The position numbers and the translations under genes are program-made. The notes beneath the pieces were generated by a model. The model made no database searches. It was not told the origin of the DNA and saw nothing but the letters and a program-made list of their open reading frames with translations. 64,000 nt of DNA from Bacteroidales bacterium (GTDB taxonomy: Bacteria > Bacteroidota > Bacteroidia > Bacteroidales > Tenuifilaceae): contig JABFRB010000023.1 of NCBI GenBank assembly GCA_013141385.1, forward strand, positions 1 through 64,000, in the 5' to 3' direction. Shown here one piece after another: positions 18,420 to 27,805 of the stretch (positions are counted from its first letter, which is position 1; each line of letters opens with the position of its first letter).

Positions 18420-18927
18420 TGAGAACCGGAAAAACTTTTTGAAACTCTATATTCGTCAGAATGAGTTTTGGAAGAGAGTGTCCAAGATAGAGTCCACTAA
18501 GATGTGTAAATGATTATTTTCTTTCAACCCACTAAAAATAGAACAGCTGGGCATAGCCGACTGTCCAACCCAATCATTTTTCTTTCAGTTCTTATAGCCT
18601 CAGCTTAATGAAAGGTTTCAGCCATATAATCCCGAAGTAATTGAAGGTGAATAGCCCCGTATGCATTGCGGGATATAGTATGAGATAAAAAACAATCACG
18701 GAGTGGTTGAATATTATTAGTATAATGAATTCTGTGTAGGCAGTTTTTTTTGTTTTGAATTGGTGCGGTCTGGAGAGCTCCATTTAATTACGACGTAGAT
18801 ACGCTTCGCTAATCTATGCCGAGCGGGAGGGCTTCATCCCTGTCAAGTTACACAAAAGTTGAAGCGGGCTACAACCCTTGATTTTACCACTGAACCGGCT
18901 ATTATTTTTATACATTGTTATGCTCAG
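18420..18927. other. intergenic, repeat fragments only
   Basis: Contains short repeat pieces, including a segment (18788-18814, TTACGACGTAGATACGCTTC) related in reverse to about 7990-8017. The 63-codon minus frame at 18592-18783 has no supporting signals. I see no gene. Confidence 0.5.
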
Positions 18928-21234
18928 TTATTTTTCAAACAATTCATCTACTAATCTCTCAAAATCTTTCTCTTCTTCAATTTTAGATTTACCTGAGTAA
19001 TTTGGTTCATAATCATCTTGATAACTCCAATAATCCTCATATTCTTGATAATAATGACTTCTGTCAATAAATTCATCTTCTATTTCAATGCCAAATTTAT
19101 CAATGAAAGACACAAGCGAACCTACTACATCATCTAGTTTTGAATCAAGCTCATCCGTATTTCTTAAACTACCATAGTTGATTTCACTTTCAATGTAATC
19201 TTTTGAATTTTCCTTTATGTATTCTAATAAGCACTTCGAGATATGTTTTAAGAATTCTTCGTCTTCTAAGAAGACATTTATATTCATGTTATATTCTTCA
19301 AGTAGTTCTAGAATTTCATTAAATTCATCTTCAAATTGAGCGATAGCAAACAATTTAAAAACTACCTTCTTAATATCTTGCTCGATTACTTCTTTTGATG
19401 TATCATCCTCAACAAAACCACTTATTAAACACTTGAAATTTGAGAATTGACTTGGTGAAATTTCCTCAAAATCAACACTTTTATATAATCTAATAAGCAC
19501 TTCTTCTACTCTTTGCAATCCGAAGTATAAATAATGTTGATAAGCTAATTCTAATGGAATTGAAATTTGCTTTAGCGCAATAAACTTCTTTTCCATTTTT
19601 ATTAAATATTTAAATAGTTCATCATACTCTTCTGAACCAAATGATAAATTATTTAAAAGTCCAGTATAACCAAAACGCTGTTCAAATTGCTCATAATAAA
19701 TTATTGAATTTAAAATCCTCCATTTTTCATCCTTGTTTTCTTTTATGTATTTAAGTAGAAAATCAATTATTGAGGGATTAAAAAAGTTACATGTTATTCT
19801 TCGGGTATCTTGTTCTACTGTCCGATTTATAAATCCACCTAACAAGTTGTTTAAAGCACTATTATAGGGATTTGTTGGTCTTTTAAAACCATTGTTTATA
19901 ATTTCAAAATCAAGCCTGTAACCATAGGCTTCAATCAAAACATTTTCATCAACATCTCGATAATTATATAAAATTAAAGTAAACAATGTCGATAATAAAA
20001 ATCTGCTATAATCATCAATGTCATTATTATAAGCATCTTTCCAAACATCCTCTGGGTTATCTAATTTATTTATAATGTATGGTATATAATCGTCGGTATT
20101 TACATTTTGCAATCTTCTATAATCTGCTATGTATTCTATAATTCGAGGATTGTAACTATCATGCTTTATAATTGACCAATAGTTCTTGTTTTCAACTATT
20201 TTATCGATATAAACAGTTGAAAGTCCAGAAAAATAAAGATGCTTATAAAGGATTTTGGCTTTGTCTAGAATAGAATAATTTTTAATATCTATTTGATGTT
20301 GAGCAAATACAATGTCTGGGTTTTCTAATTTTGGATATTCTTTTCTAGCCCTATTTAATATTGTTGTTCTACTACATATAATCATGTATTTGTTCGGGTA
20401 ATTTTTGACTCTCTTTACAAATTCAATTAATCCATTATCATGATTTTTAGGTTGTTTTAATTCTAAATAATTTGAACCAAGAAAATCATCAAAATAGAAT
20501 ATTTGATTCTTCTCAGGGCAAAACAATTCTTCTGCCTCACTTATATTTTCTCGAATATAAATTAACTCAAAATTGTCTTTAAGAAAAGTCAAAATTAAAT
20601 ATTTAGACAACATTGTCTTTCCAATCCCAGGATCTCCAGTAACAACTAATAGTTGTTCTTCTTTCAAAATATTAATTGCCTTATTATATTCTTTATGTGG
20701 AACAAATAGTTTGGCAATTTTACCTATTTTATGTGATTCAAATTCAGACCTACCAGTGATTGAATTCTTAATTACTTTCTCAAGGATTGTAATACTTGAA
20801 AAGTATAATTTAATATGACGTTCTTCTATATGCTTATATTTTCTCAGAAGACTATTCAATTCATCTTGTCCATAAATATCATTAGTTGTTTTTATATATG
20901 GATTAAATAAGTCTAATATTGCTTTTTTATTCTTTGGCGTCAGTCCTGCGGATGTAACAAAAATATACCTATCAGGCTTGAGGTCATTTTTAACTTTATT
21001 TACCTCTTCATTTTTTAGATGGCTATAAAGTTTACGGTATCCACTATTGTAGAAATGTTTGACTTGAACGACAATGGTATTTGGTGAATCTATTGCTCTT
21101 GAATAACGTAAATCAATACCACCGTCTCTGCCTTTTTTAAAACTTTCAAAACTAAGTTTTAGTTCCTCTTGAAGGAGGTCACATGAAAGTTCCTCAAGGT
21201 CTTTGTCATCTAATGTTTCAAAAGTATAGGACAT
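18928..21234 (-). CDS. Mrr-like nuclease fused to nSTAND3 NTPase (probable phage defence)
   Basis: 768 residues. The N-terminal domain (about 1-130) is a PD-(D/E)xK nuclease of Mrr/Cap4 type: E14, D41 in GRDGGIDL, and Q57-x-K59 in VVQVKH. It is followed by an nSTAND3 P-loop module with Walker A GDPGIGKT (about residues 198-205) and IFYFDDFLGS as the Walker B region. The C-terminal 400 residues are helical and acidic, the likely sensor. STAND proteins with nuclease effectors (Avs-like) recognise phage proteins, oligomerise and cut DNA. No partner gene is needed. It stands alone next to a decayed radC-like gene. The defence role is inferred, not shown. Confidence 0.82.
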   Translation of the reverse strand: MSYTFETLDDKDLEELSCDLLQEELKLSFESFKKGRDGGIDLRYSRAIDSPNTIVVQVKHFYNSGYRKLYSHLKNEEVNKVKNDLKPDRYIFVTSAGLTPKNKKAILDLFNPYIKTTNDIYGQDELNSLLRKYKHIEERHIKLYFSSITILEKVIKNSITGRSEFESHKIGKIAKLFVPHKEYNKAINILKEEQLLVVTGDPGIGKTMLSKYLILTFLKDNFELIYIRENISEAEELFCPEKNQIFYFDDFLGSNYLELKQPKNHDNGLIEFVKRVKNYPNKYMIICSRTTILNRARKEYPKLENPDIVFAQHQIDIKNYSILDKAKILYKHLYFSGLSTVYIDKIVENKNYWSIIKHDSYNPRIIEYIADYRRLQNVNTDDYIPYIINKLDNPEDVWKDAYNNDIDDYSRFLLSTLFTLILYNYRDVDENVLIEAYGYRLDFEIINNGFKRPTNPYNSALNNLLGGFINRTVEQDTRRITCNFFNPSIIDFLLKYIKENKDEKWRILNSIIYYEQFEQRFGYTGLLNNLSFGSEEYDELFKYLIKMEKKFIALKQISIPLELAYQHYLYFGLQRVEEVLIRLYKSVDFEEISPSQFSNFKCLISGFVEDDTSKEVIEQDIKKVVFKLFAIAQFEDEFNEILELLEEYNMNINVFLEDEEFLKHISKCLLEYIKENSKDYIESEINYGSLRNTDELDSKLDDVVGSLVSFIDKFGIEIEDEFIDRSHYYQEYEDYWSYQDDYEPNYSGKSKIEEEKDFERLVDELFEK

Positions 21235-21342
21235 AATAAAAATTTCTACTTAATTGGAACTTCATGCGTTATTTAATTGAGCATAACATTTTATATATGT
21301 ACTAAAGGTACATGTATAAACCCGTAATGTATTGTGTACCTT

Positions 21343-21597
21343 TTAGTAATTGTTATCATAAAGGTAAGTAAAACAAATAACCATTAAATGGTTCTGGGTT
21401 AGTCTAATTTTATCTTTTCTATCTCCTTTTTCGTTAATCCCGTATATTCTATAATTCTGGGCAAGACCCATCACCCAGAAGTGCTCCTTATCGCGGTCGA
21501 TTTTATCCTCACGCATGAGGATCTCCTTCATCACTTTGAAGGCATCGTCGGAGCATCGGATTTTTATGCGCTGCTTGCGGGTGAGCGTTATATTCAT
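21343..21597 (-). pseudogene. truncated RadC-like JAB-domain gene
   Basis: The first 49 or so codons (LTRKQRIKIRCSDDAFKVMK, then REDKIDRDKEHFWVMGLAQN) match the start of the RadC-type proteins common in Bacteroidota mobile regions. After GLAQNYRI the sequence diverges and ends at 84 codons, so the JAB metal-binding HxH...D part is absent. It is either a dead remnant or a short novel product; remnant is more likely. Confidence 0.75.
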
Positions 21598-21651
21598 GGG
21601 GCGTTTTTTCCGTTGAGTGGAAACAAATGTAGGAAAATTTTGGGAAAAGAC

Positions 21652-21820
21652 TCACCCCCCAGCCCCCTCTCTATTCTTAGAATTAACATTAAGCATTCAT
21701 TAAGCGTTTGTTTTTTCAATTCATAATCTATCGGATAGAGAGGGGGAGGTGGTGATCTAGAGAGATTGCTGGTTGCTTCACTCCCCTCTCTCTTGCCGGG
21801 AGAGAGGGGCCGGGGGAGAG
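21652..21820. repeat. GC-rich inverted repeats
   Basis: CCCCCTCTCTAT (about 21664) pairs with ATAGAGAGGGGG (about 21736) at long range, and a second hairpin, CCCCTCTCTC/GGAGAGAGGGG, lies at about 21783-21808. The C/G-rich composition stands out from the AT-rich surroundings. No gene is seen. Confidence 0.6.
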
Positions 21821-21849
21821 TAAGTTTTGGGTGGTTAAGAGTTCCGAAT

Positions 21850-21992
21850 AAATTGAATATCGAACAAGGATTACCTTCGGTGAACTCGCAAAAAACGCTC
21901 GGTTAACGAATGTAGATTTTAGAAGATTGCGGGAAACAAGCTGATTACGTATACATCAAATATCATAAATCGTTGATCCTTGTTCTTAAATC
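21850..21992. repeat. dispersed intergenic repeat, copy 3
   Basis: The right end (21962-21992) is the exact reverse complement of 183-213. The internal GATTTTAGAAGATTGCGG block is inverted relative to copy 1, while the GAACTCGCAAAAAACGCTCGG block is in the same orientation, so the blocks have been shuffled. Confidence 0.7.
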
Positions 21993-22001
21993 GAAATGAC
22001 A

Positions 22002-22060
22002 GATTCTTCGCTCCGCTCAGAATGACATTGGGAAGATCCTTCGCTGCGCTCAGAATGACA
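22002..22060. repeat. two direct copies of a CTTCGCTNCGCTCAGAATGACA repeat
   Basis: 26-bp units at 22002-22027 and 22035-22060 differ by two bases and are separated by 7 bp. They are the opposite strand of the type at 4377-4402. Confidence 0.75.
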
Positions 22061-22095
22061 ATGGAATCATATTACAATTCATTATCAATTTGGCA

Positions 22096-23673
22096 TTATT
22101 TGCCGTATATTGAAATCAATTTTACGAGCACACCATTTGTCCAACCAAAACCATCCTGACCAGAATACTCTCCACCTCCAGCTTCTAATGCTGTATTCTC
22201 TACATTGTATTTTTCCATGAGTTTGCCGGTACGTTCGTAAACGTTAACATTTAGCTTAATCCAACGTTTAGCAATATCTTTTGCTGTTTCTTTTTGTTGG
22301 TAATTCTCTAAACCCTTAATTGCCATCCACTGCAATGGAGCCCAACCGTTTGGTGCATCCCATTGTTGTCCTGTATTTTTCAGGGTGGTAGCTATTCCTC
22401 CGTTTTTTAAGAATTTTTCCTTTAAGGTTTCTGTTAAGGCAAGTGCTTGCTGATTTGATGCAATACCAAAAAACAATGGTTCTATACCCGCTGCTGTTAA
22501 TTCATTTGATTGTTTTTTTGTGGATATATTATAATCAACAAACCACTTCTCCTTTTCATCCCAACAATATTTGTTTATGGCATCTTTCCGAAAATGAGCT
22601 TTATTCATAAATATTTTGGATTGTAAAGTGTCGCCAGCTTCTAAATAACCTTTAGCTAATGTTAATTCTAAATGGTAAATCAGCCCATTTAAATCAACAG
22701 GAACTAAATTGGTAGTTTGAATAGAACTGATATTCTTGCCATCGGCAAACCATCGACTACTGAAATCCCAACCGCTTTCGGCACCACTGCGTAAATTCTT
22801 GCACAAATGCGAATACACAACACTTCGTACTCCCTCTTCTGCCTTTTGAGATTCCTGTTGAGCCAATTCTTCATCTTGTCGGTAGCTCTCTTGTCGCGGA
22901 ATTGAATCAGCATCATAATACCTGTTTAATATTGAACCATTGGGCATTGTAACGGTATGTTTTGTATTTGCGGTTTTATCCATCCAATAGTCATATTCTT
23001 TTTGTAACGACTGCAAATAATCTGCATAAACAGTAGTGCCTTTTTTCTCCGCCAGCAATTCTATCATCATGCTAAAGAAAGGGGGCTGGGAGCGCGATAG
23101 ATAGTAGGTTCGGTTTCCATTTGGGATATGCCCGTATGTTTGAATTAGGAAAGAGAAATTTTTAATCATATTTTCAATAATCTCCCATTCCCCATTTTCC
23201 TGCAATCCAAGCATTGTAAAATAGCTATCCCAGTAATAAATCTCCCTGAACCTTCCGCCAGGAACAATATATGAATAGAGGAGGGGCAATAATGAGCTAC
23301 CCTCAATATATTGGTCAGGATTGCGCTTGAGCACGGGCCAAAGGTTTTTTATATGCGATTCAACGGATTCCGTTTTAATGGATTGATAGTTACTTTGTGG
23401 GTTAACTGGCTCTGTGAAATTTTCCTTTACAAATTGAGCCAACGAGAAATTTGAATTTGCATCTTTTTGGATGGAAAGATAATTGTTCACAATTTCTTTG
23501 GGGTTTTTAACAGGAACACAATCTACAAAGGTTTTACCATCGGGGAAAACTTGCTTCAATTGTACATCCCTGAATAATTGACCATAGATTTTGTCGGGTG
23601 TTAGATTGCTATTCTGTGATTTAGAAGACAGGCTTAGTAAGGCAATAAAAGCAACTAAGAATAAGCGATTCAT
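22096..23673 (-). CDS. treA: periplasmic trehalase, GH37
   Basis: 525 residues from ATG 23673 (an upstream TTG in frame is less likely) with a signal peptide MNRLFLVAFIALLSLSSKSQ. Both GH37 signatures are present: PGGRFREIYYWDSY and QWDAPNGWAP. The enzyme hydrolyses trehalose to two glucose molecules with inversion. It is the last gene of the locus led by the ECF sigma factor at 34968 and lies next to GH65 and GH13 genes, so trehalose is a leading candidate substrate for the locus. The export signal places it in the periplasm. Confidence 0.93.
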   Translation of the reverse strand: MNRLFLVAFIALLSLSSKSQNSNLTPDKIYGQLFRDVQLKQVFPDGKTFVDCVPVKNPKEIVNNYLSIQKDANSNFSLAQFVKENFTEPVNPQSNYQSIKTESVESHIKNLWPVLKRNPDQYIEGSSLLPLLYSYIVPGGRFREIYYWDSYFTMLGLQENGEWEIIENMIKNFSFLIQTYGHIPNGNRTYYLSRSQPPFFSMMIELLAEKKGTTVYADYLQSLQKEYDYWMDKTANTKHTVTMPNGSILNRYYDADSIPRQESYRQDEELAQQESQKAEEGVRSVVYSHLCKNLRSGAESGWDFSSRWFADGKNISSIQTTNLVPVDLNGLIYHLELTLAKGYLEAGDTLQSKIFMNKAHFRKDAINKYCWDEKEKWFVDYNISTKKQSNELTAAGIEPLFFGIASNQQALALTETLKEKFLKNGGIATTLKNTGQQWDAPNGWAPLQWMAIKGLENYQQKETAKDIAKRWIKLNVNVYERTGKLMEKYNVENTALEAGGGEYSGQDGFGWTNGVLVKLISIYGK

Positions 23674-23760
23674 AATTATAATATTTTTAAAGTTCAACTT
23701 GTTTGATATTTTTTATATGAACGTCCGTAATAATACCAAATGAAGAATAAATAATCCAAA

Positions 23761-23828
23761 TTGTCATTCCTGCGAATGCAGGAATCCATCTCCTTAACTA
23801 GATTCCGGGACTTCACCCGGAATGACAG
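23761..23828. repeat. paired inverted repeat without gene, MITE-like
   Basis: TTGTCATTCCTGCGAATGCA (left, 23761-23786 in full) and its inverted partner (right, 23801-23828) face each other across 14 bp. Each arm is itself a small hairpin. The right arm differs by a single base from the arms that flank the GIY-YIG gene at 63611-63977. It looks like the same element without its gene. Confidence 0.8.
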
Positions 23829-23883
23829 GGGAGTGTGTTTTACATAATTGGTATAATTACGGATATGCATATTTCTTCATTCT

Positions 23884-25935
23884 TCATTTAGTAACGAAAT
23901 ATGTTCTAGCAGAGATTCCAACTCCAGTAATTGTTAGTTTTTTCCATCTTTTTGGTAGTACCGATTTTTTTTGTACAATTCCATCAGGAGTAATGTCCAA
24001 TCCACCAAAACCCATAAGCACAGATTGTAAAACCCCTCCAGCACCAGTTGCAAAATAAGGGTTAGTTCCTCCTTTTGTTTCGGCAATAACTCTAAAAGGG
24101 GGATTTAGATTTGGTTCGAATGCCTCTTTGAACCACTTGTAAGCTTTCTCACTATCACCTAGCCTTGTGTAAAGCAAAGCGAATATGGCTTGTGTCATAG
24201 CAGGTGTTCCAGCATCAGGCACACGTTTACTATAATACTCTAAATCCTTTCTTATTTGATTTGTATCTGTAATTTCATTTAAGGGGTAAGCTAATAAATT
24301 TACATCAGCCTGTTTAATTCCTTCTCCCTTGTAAGTGGCATGTTCTTTTGTTGTTCCATCGGGAAACTTTAGTATTGGAATTTTCTGAGCTACTAAATCC
24401 CAATCGGGATTAGCTGTGTATCCGAGTAATTTGGCAGCAATTGTTGCATTTTGCAAATTCAATTTAGCTGCTGCGTTTGTAAAGGCATTGTTATCAACAT
24501 TTTCAGCCCATTCATCGGCCGCTACAACATTCTTAATGTCAAAGTTTCCTGACTCATTGTGCTCCACACGACTTGCCCAAAAATCTGCTGTTGCAGAAAG
24601 TATCGGCCAACCTTTCTCTTTTAGCCAGTTTTTATCTTGAGTTACACAATAGTAATTCCATGCAGCTAAAGCCACGCAGCCAGTAATATGATGTTCAAAA
24701 GGACCAGATAGCGCCCATACTGGTGTTTCTTCAACGCCAGTTCCTGCGCTTTCCCAAGGGTACATAGCTCCTTTAAATCCATGGGAAAAGGCATTGCGTT
24801 TTGCTGCATTGAGTCTTTCGAATCTATATTCAATAATGGATTTGGCAATTTCGGGATGTAGTACTAAATAAACTGGAAACATCCATAAATCGGAGTCCCA
24901 AAATACATGTCCATTGTAGCCTAACCCAGACAAACCCATTGGTGATGGTGCAAAAGAACTACCTTCACGGGCAAAGGAATACAGATGGTATAACATGCTA
25001 TGTATATCTTGTTGTGATTGAGCATCACCCTCAATCTGAATGTCGCTTTTCCACAAATCTGCCCATGCTTTTTGATGAAAGCTAATTAATCTGTCACGCC
25101 CTTCTAGTTTTGCAAAAACGGTCAATCGTTCAGCTTCGTTTAGCGGATCTTCATGATGTGCAGAGGTTATTGAGGTGCCAACAATACAAAAAGCATAAGT
25201 TTGACCGGCTTTTAAGGTTTTGCTGAATTTCATCAGATGCATGTTATTATCCCACATTTCGTGAATTACACGAGGCTCATGTAAATGAGGTTCTGTAAAT
25301 ATAAAAGAGGTTGATGCGCAGAGTTGTAGTTTTCCAGTAGGACTTTTTGCTGTAGATGTGAGGAGACTTATATTTACGTGGGGGCGTTCTATTTCGTTAT
25401 AATAATTTTGTACATCACGCAATGCATCTGGTGCTTCCATAACGCTTGCTGTGTTGAAGGTAATATCTTTCTTGGCAGTTACTGTAACCTCCATTAAAAC
25501 AGTGAAAGGTAATTGGCGAAGTGAATAGTAGGTGTATTTGATGCTTGCCTGATCTTCGTAATCGAAAGTTGAGGTAAAAGCGGCGGATTGCATATCAAGC
25601 TCCTGCCTAAAATTGCTGATAGATTTTGCATCAACACCTCGTCCATTAACATCCATCCGCATGTTCAGCAAATTGAAACTATTTAAAAAATTGCTCACAC
25701 GACCCCTTCCATATAAATCGTATGTACCAGCAAGAACCACATTTTTAACTTTAAATGGTTCAGGCGATGAAACGATGCCAATCATGCCATTTGCTACCGT
25801 AATTCCATAATAATTAGATGGATCTATTTTTTCCGTCTTAATTATCCAAGGATCTGGCTGTGCATATAGTTGCATATAGGATGAAAGAATAAGAATGATA
25901 CAGACTAGAAACTTTGTTTTTATATTAGCGTTCAT
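23884..25935 (-). CDS. secreted GH65 family alpha-glucoside hydrolase/phosphorylase
   Basis: 683 residues from ATG 25935 with a signal peptide ending YMQLYAQ. GH65 features: the N-terminal super-sandwich domain, then the (alpha/alpha)6 barrel with GHVFWDSDLWMFP, GAMYPWESA and the catalytic-acid region ADEWAENVDNNAFTN. The family includes phosphorylases of maltose, trehalose and kojibiose and also hydrolases, including a kojibiose hydrolase in flavobacteria and acid trehalases. Export to the periplasm favours a hydrolase, because phosphate is less available there. It sits between GH37 and GH13 genes. The precise disaccharide is not decided. Confidence 0.85.
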   Translation of the reverse strand: MNANIKTKFLVCIILILSSYMQLYAQPDPWIIKTEKIDPSNYYGITVANGMIGIVSSPEPFKVKNVVLAGTYDLYGRGRVSNFLNSFNLLNMRMDVNGRGVDAKSISNFRQELDMQSAAFTSTFDYEDQASIKYTYYSLRQLPFTVLMEVTVTAKKDITFNTASVMEAPDALRDVQNYYNEIERPHVNISLLTSTAKSPTGKLQLCASTSFIFTEPHLHEPRVIHEMWDNNMHLMKFSKTLKAGQTYAFCIVGTSITSAHHEDPLNEAERLTVFAKLEGRDRLISFHQKAWADLWKSDIQIEGDAQSQQDIHSMLYHLYSFAREGSSFAPSPMGLSGLGYNGHVFWDSDLWMFPVYLVLHPEIAKSIIEYRFERLNAAKRNAFSHGFKGAMYPWESAGTGVEETPVWALSGPFEHHITGCVALAAWNYYCVTQDKNWLKEKGWPILSATADFWASRVEHNESGNFDIKNVVAADEWAENVDNNAFTNAAAKLNLQNATIAAKLLGYTANPDWDLVAQKIPILKFPDGTTKEHATYKGEGIKQADVNLLAYPLNEITDTNQIRKDLEYYSKRVPDAGTPAMTQAIFALLYTRLGDSEKAYKWFKEAFEPNLNPPFRVIAETKGGTNPYFATGAGGVLQSVLMGFGGLDITPDGIVQKKSVLPKRWKKLTITGVGISARTYFVTK

Positions 25936-25989
25936 ATTCAAAAATTAGTTAATGTTTAAATCTTATTCTAATAGCAACTATTTATATAA

Positions 25990-26018
25990 GCCTGACAGGT
26001 CATAATAACCTGTCAAGC
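25990..26018. terminator. hairpin, terminator or palindromic repeat
   Basis: GCCTGACAGGT and AACCTGTCAAGC pair across 6 bases, between the GH13 and GH65 genes. It may reduce read-through within the locus. It resembles the CTGACAGG-type palindromes elsewhere in the window. Confidence 0.5.
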
Positions 26019-26038
26019 TTTGATTTGTAATAACCGTT

Positions 26039-27805
26039 TTATTTTATCTCGTAAATTTTTGCTTCATAAGGACGCAAATTCAAAGGTTCAACACCTTCTG
26101 CATTATAATTATCAATAATAAGATTTGCTTTACTCATATCAATATTACCAATCGACGCAGAAGCGTTTTTGGCTCTGAAATTCAATAGTATAAGCATTTT
26201 TTTACCTTCAAATTCACGTGTGTAAGTGTAAATATCGGGATTATTCTTATCAAGCAGAGTATATTTACCATAAATAAGAGTAAACTCTTTTTTCCTCAAA
26301 TTAATAAGTTTTCGGAAATAGTTAAGCACAGAGTTATGATCGTTTTCCTGTGCCGCAACATTCACAGTCAGATAGTTAGGGTTTGCTTTTAACCAAGGGT
26401 TGCCTGTTGTAAAACCTGCATTGGCGGAGTTGTCCCATTGAAAAGGGGTACGACTATTATCTCTAGCCGTAAGCTTTTGATTTTCGAGAAATTTTTTCAG
26501 ATCACCTTTTTTGTCAAGCGTATTCTTATACATATTAATTGTTTCAATATCTCGGTAATCATCAATTTTGTCAAATTTAATATTTGTCATTCCCAGTTCA
26601 TCACCAAAATAGTAGTAGGGTGTAGCACGCATAGTTAAAAGGAATGTTGTAAGCATTTTAGATGAAAGTTCCCTGAATTCGAGGCTGTCATTTCCCCATC
26701 GGGTCACCATTCTAGGCAAATCATGGTTTCCAAGGTAAATGGTACCCCAGCCTTTTTGGGCAAATATACTATCCCAGCGTGAATATATTGTTTTAAAGTC
26801 GATTAGGCTATACCCTTTTGGATCAAGGGCTTTATACTCATTTGGCAAAGAACCTAATGAAGCTCCATCGAAATGGTACAACATGTTTAGTTCGTTACGA
26901 TCGGGATCTACAAAATTCATTGCAGTGTTTAGAGAAGCTCCAGCTCCTTCTGCAACTGACATAATATTGTATTTGCTTAAGACCTCACGGTTCATTTCTT
27001 GCAAATACTCATGGTTATGCGGGCCATTGGCATAATATGCCACATAGTTGTCATTATATTTTGCTGGTAATTCAGGAAAGGTTGTGTCTTTTGAAATGAA
27101 TGGAATCACATCCATGCGGAATCCATCAATCCCTTTATCGAACCAAAAACGCATCATCTTAAATACCTCATCGCGTAGGGCTTTGTTTTCCCAGTTTAAA
27201 TCGGGTTGCTTTACGGAGAAATAGTGTAAGTAGTATGATTTGGTAAGAGAGTCATATTTCCATCCATCATTGTTTACATCAAAATAGCTATAGCGCTTGG
27301 CAGGTTTCCCTTTTTCTTCGGGCCACCAATGATAATAATTTCTGTAAGGGTTTGTGCGTGAACTACGGGATTGTTTGAACCACTCGTGCTCATCACTGCT
27401 GTGATTTACAACTAGATCAAGCACAAGTTTTATTCCTCTTTCGTGCATTCCTTTCAGCATGGTATCAAAATCTTGCATGGTGCCAAACTCTTTCATGATA
27501 TCTTGATAATCGCTTATATCGTAGCCATTATCATCGTTTGGCGAGGCAAAAATTGGATTTAACCAAACTACGTCAATACCCAAACTTTTAATGTAATCTA
27601 GTTTGGAGATAATACCTTTTAAATCGCCAACACCATCTCCATCGCTATCTTTAAAGCTGCGGGGGTAAATCTGATAAACAACGGCTTCTTTCCACCATTT
27701 CTTATCAGTTGTTTTTGTGTTTTTAGAGGTTGGCTCGTTACTGCAAGATAAAAAGCCGATTATCAGTACAATTGATAATAAAATTAGATAGTTTGTCTTT
27801 TTCAT
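26039..27805 (-). CDS. GH13 alpha-glucosidase-type lipoprotein
   Basis: 588 residues with a lipoprotein leader (IIGFLSCSN), so anchored to a membrane, possibly surface-exposed. The GH13 conserved regions are all visible: DLVVNHSSDEHEWF, GFRMDVIPF with the nucleophile Asp, VAEGAG with the acid Glu, and LGNHDLPR with the third acidic residue. The pattern AVVYQIYPRSFKDSDGDGVGDL fits oligo-1,6-glucosidase/alpha-glucosidase subfamilies rather than endo-amylases. Placed after SusD in the locus, it probably cleaves alpha-glucosides before or after uptake. Confidence 0.9.
   Translation of the reverse strand: MKKTNYLILLSIVLIIGFLSCSNEPTSKNTKTTDKKWWKEAVVYQIYPRSFKDSDGDGVGDLKGIISKLDYIKSLGIDVVWLNPIFASPNDDNGYDISDYQDIMKEFGTMQDFDTMLKGMHERGIKLVLDLVVNHSSDEHEWFKQSRSSRTNPYRNYYHWWPEEKGKPAKRYSYFDVNNDGWKYDSLTKSYYLHYFSVKQPDLNWENKALRDEVFKMMRFWFDKGIDGFRMDVIPFISKDTTFPELPAKYNDNYVAYYANGPHNHEYLQEMNREVLSKYNIMSVAEGAGASLNTAMNFVDPDRNELNMLYHFDGASLGSLPNEYKALDPKGYSLIDFKTIYSRWDSIFAQKGWGTIYLGNHDLPRMVTRWGNDSLEFRELSSKMLTTFLLTMRATPYYYFGDELGMTNIKFDKIDDYRDIETINMYKNTLDKKGDLKKFLENQKLTARDNSRTPFQWDNSANAGFTTGNPWLKANPNYLTVNVAAQENDHNSVLNYFRKLINLRKKEFTLIYGKYTLLDKNNPDIYTYTREFEGKKMLILLNFRAKNASASIGNIDMSKANLIIDNYNAEGVEPLNLRPYEAKIYEIK

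Noticed and set aside
18126..18513. Four overlapping open frames in the 42-bp array
   Set aside because: Open on both strands for the same reason, no start signals, and repetitive KxFCLGxGVR-like products. No support for translation.
18592..18783. 63-codon hydrophobic frame on the minus strand
   Set aside because: It lies in repeat-type intergenic sequence without start signals; hydrophobicity alone is weak evidence.
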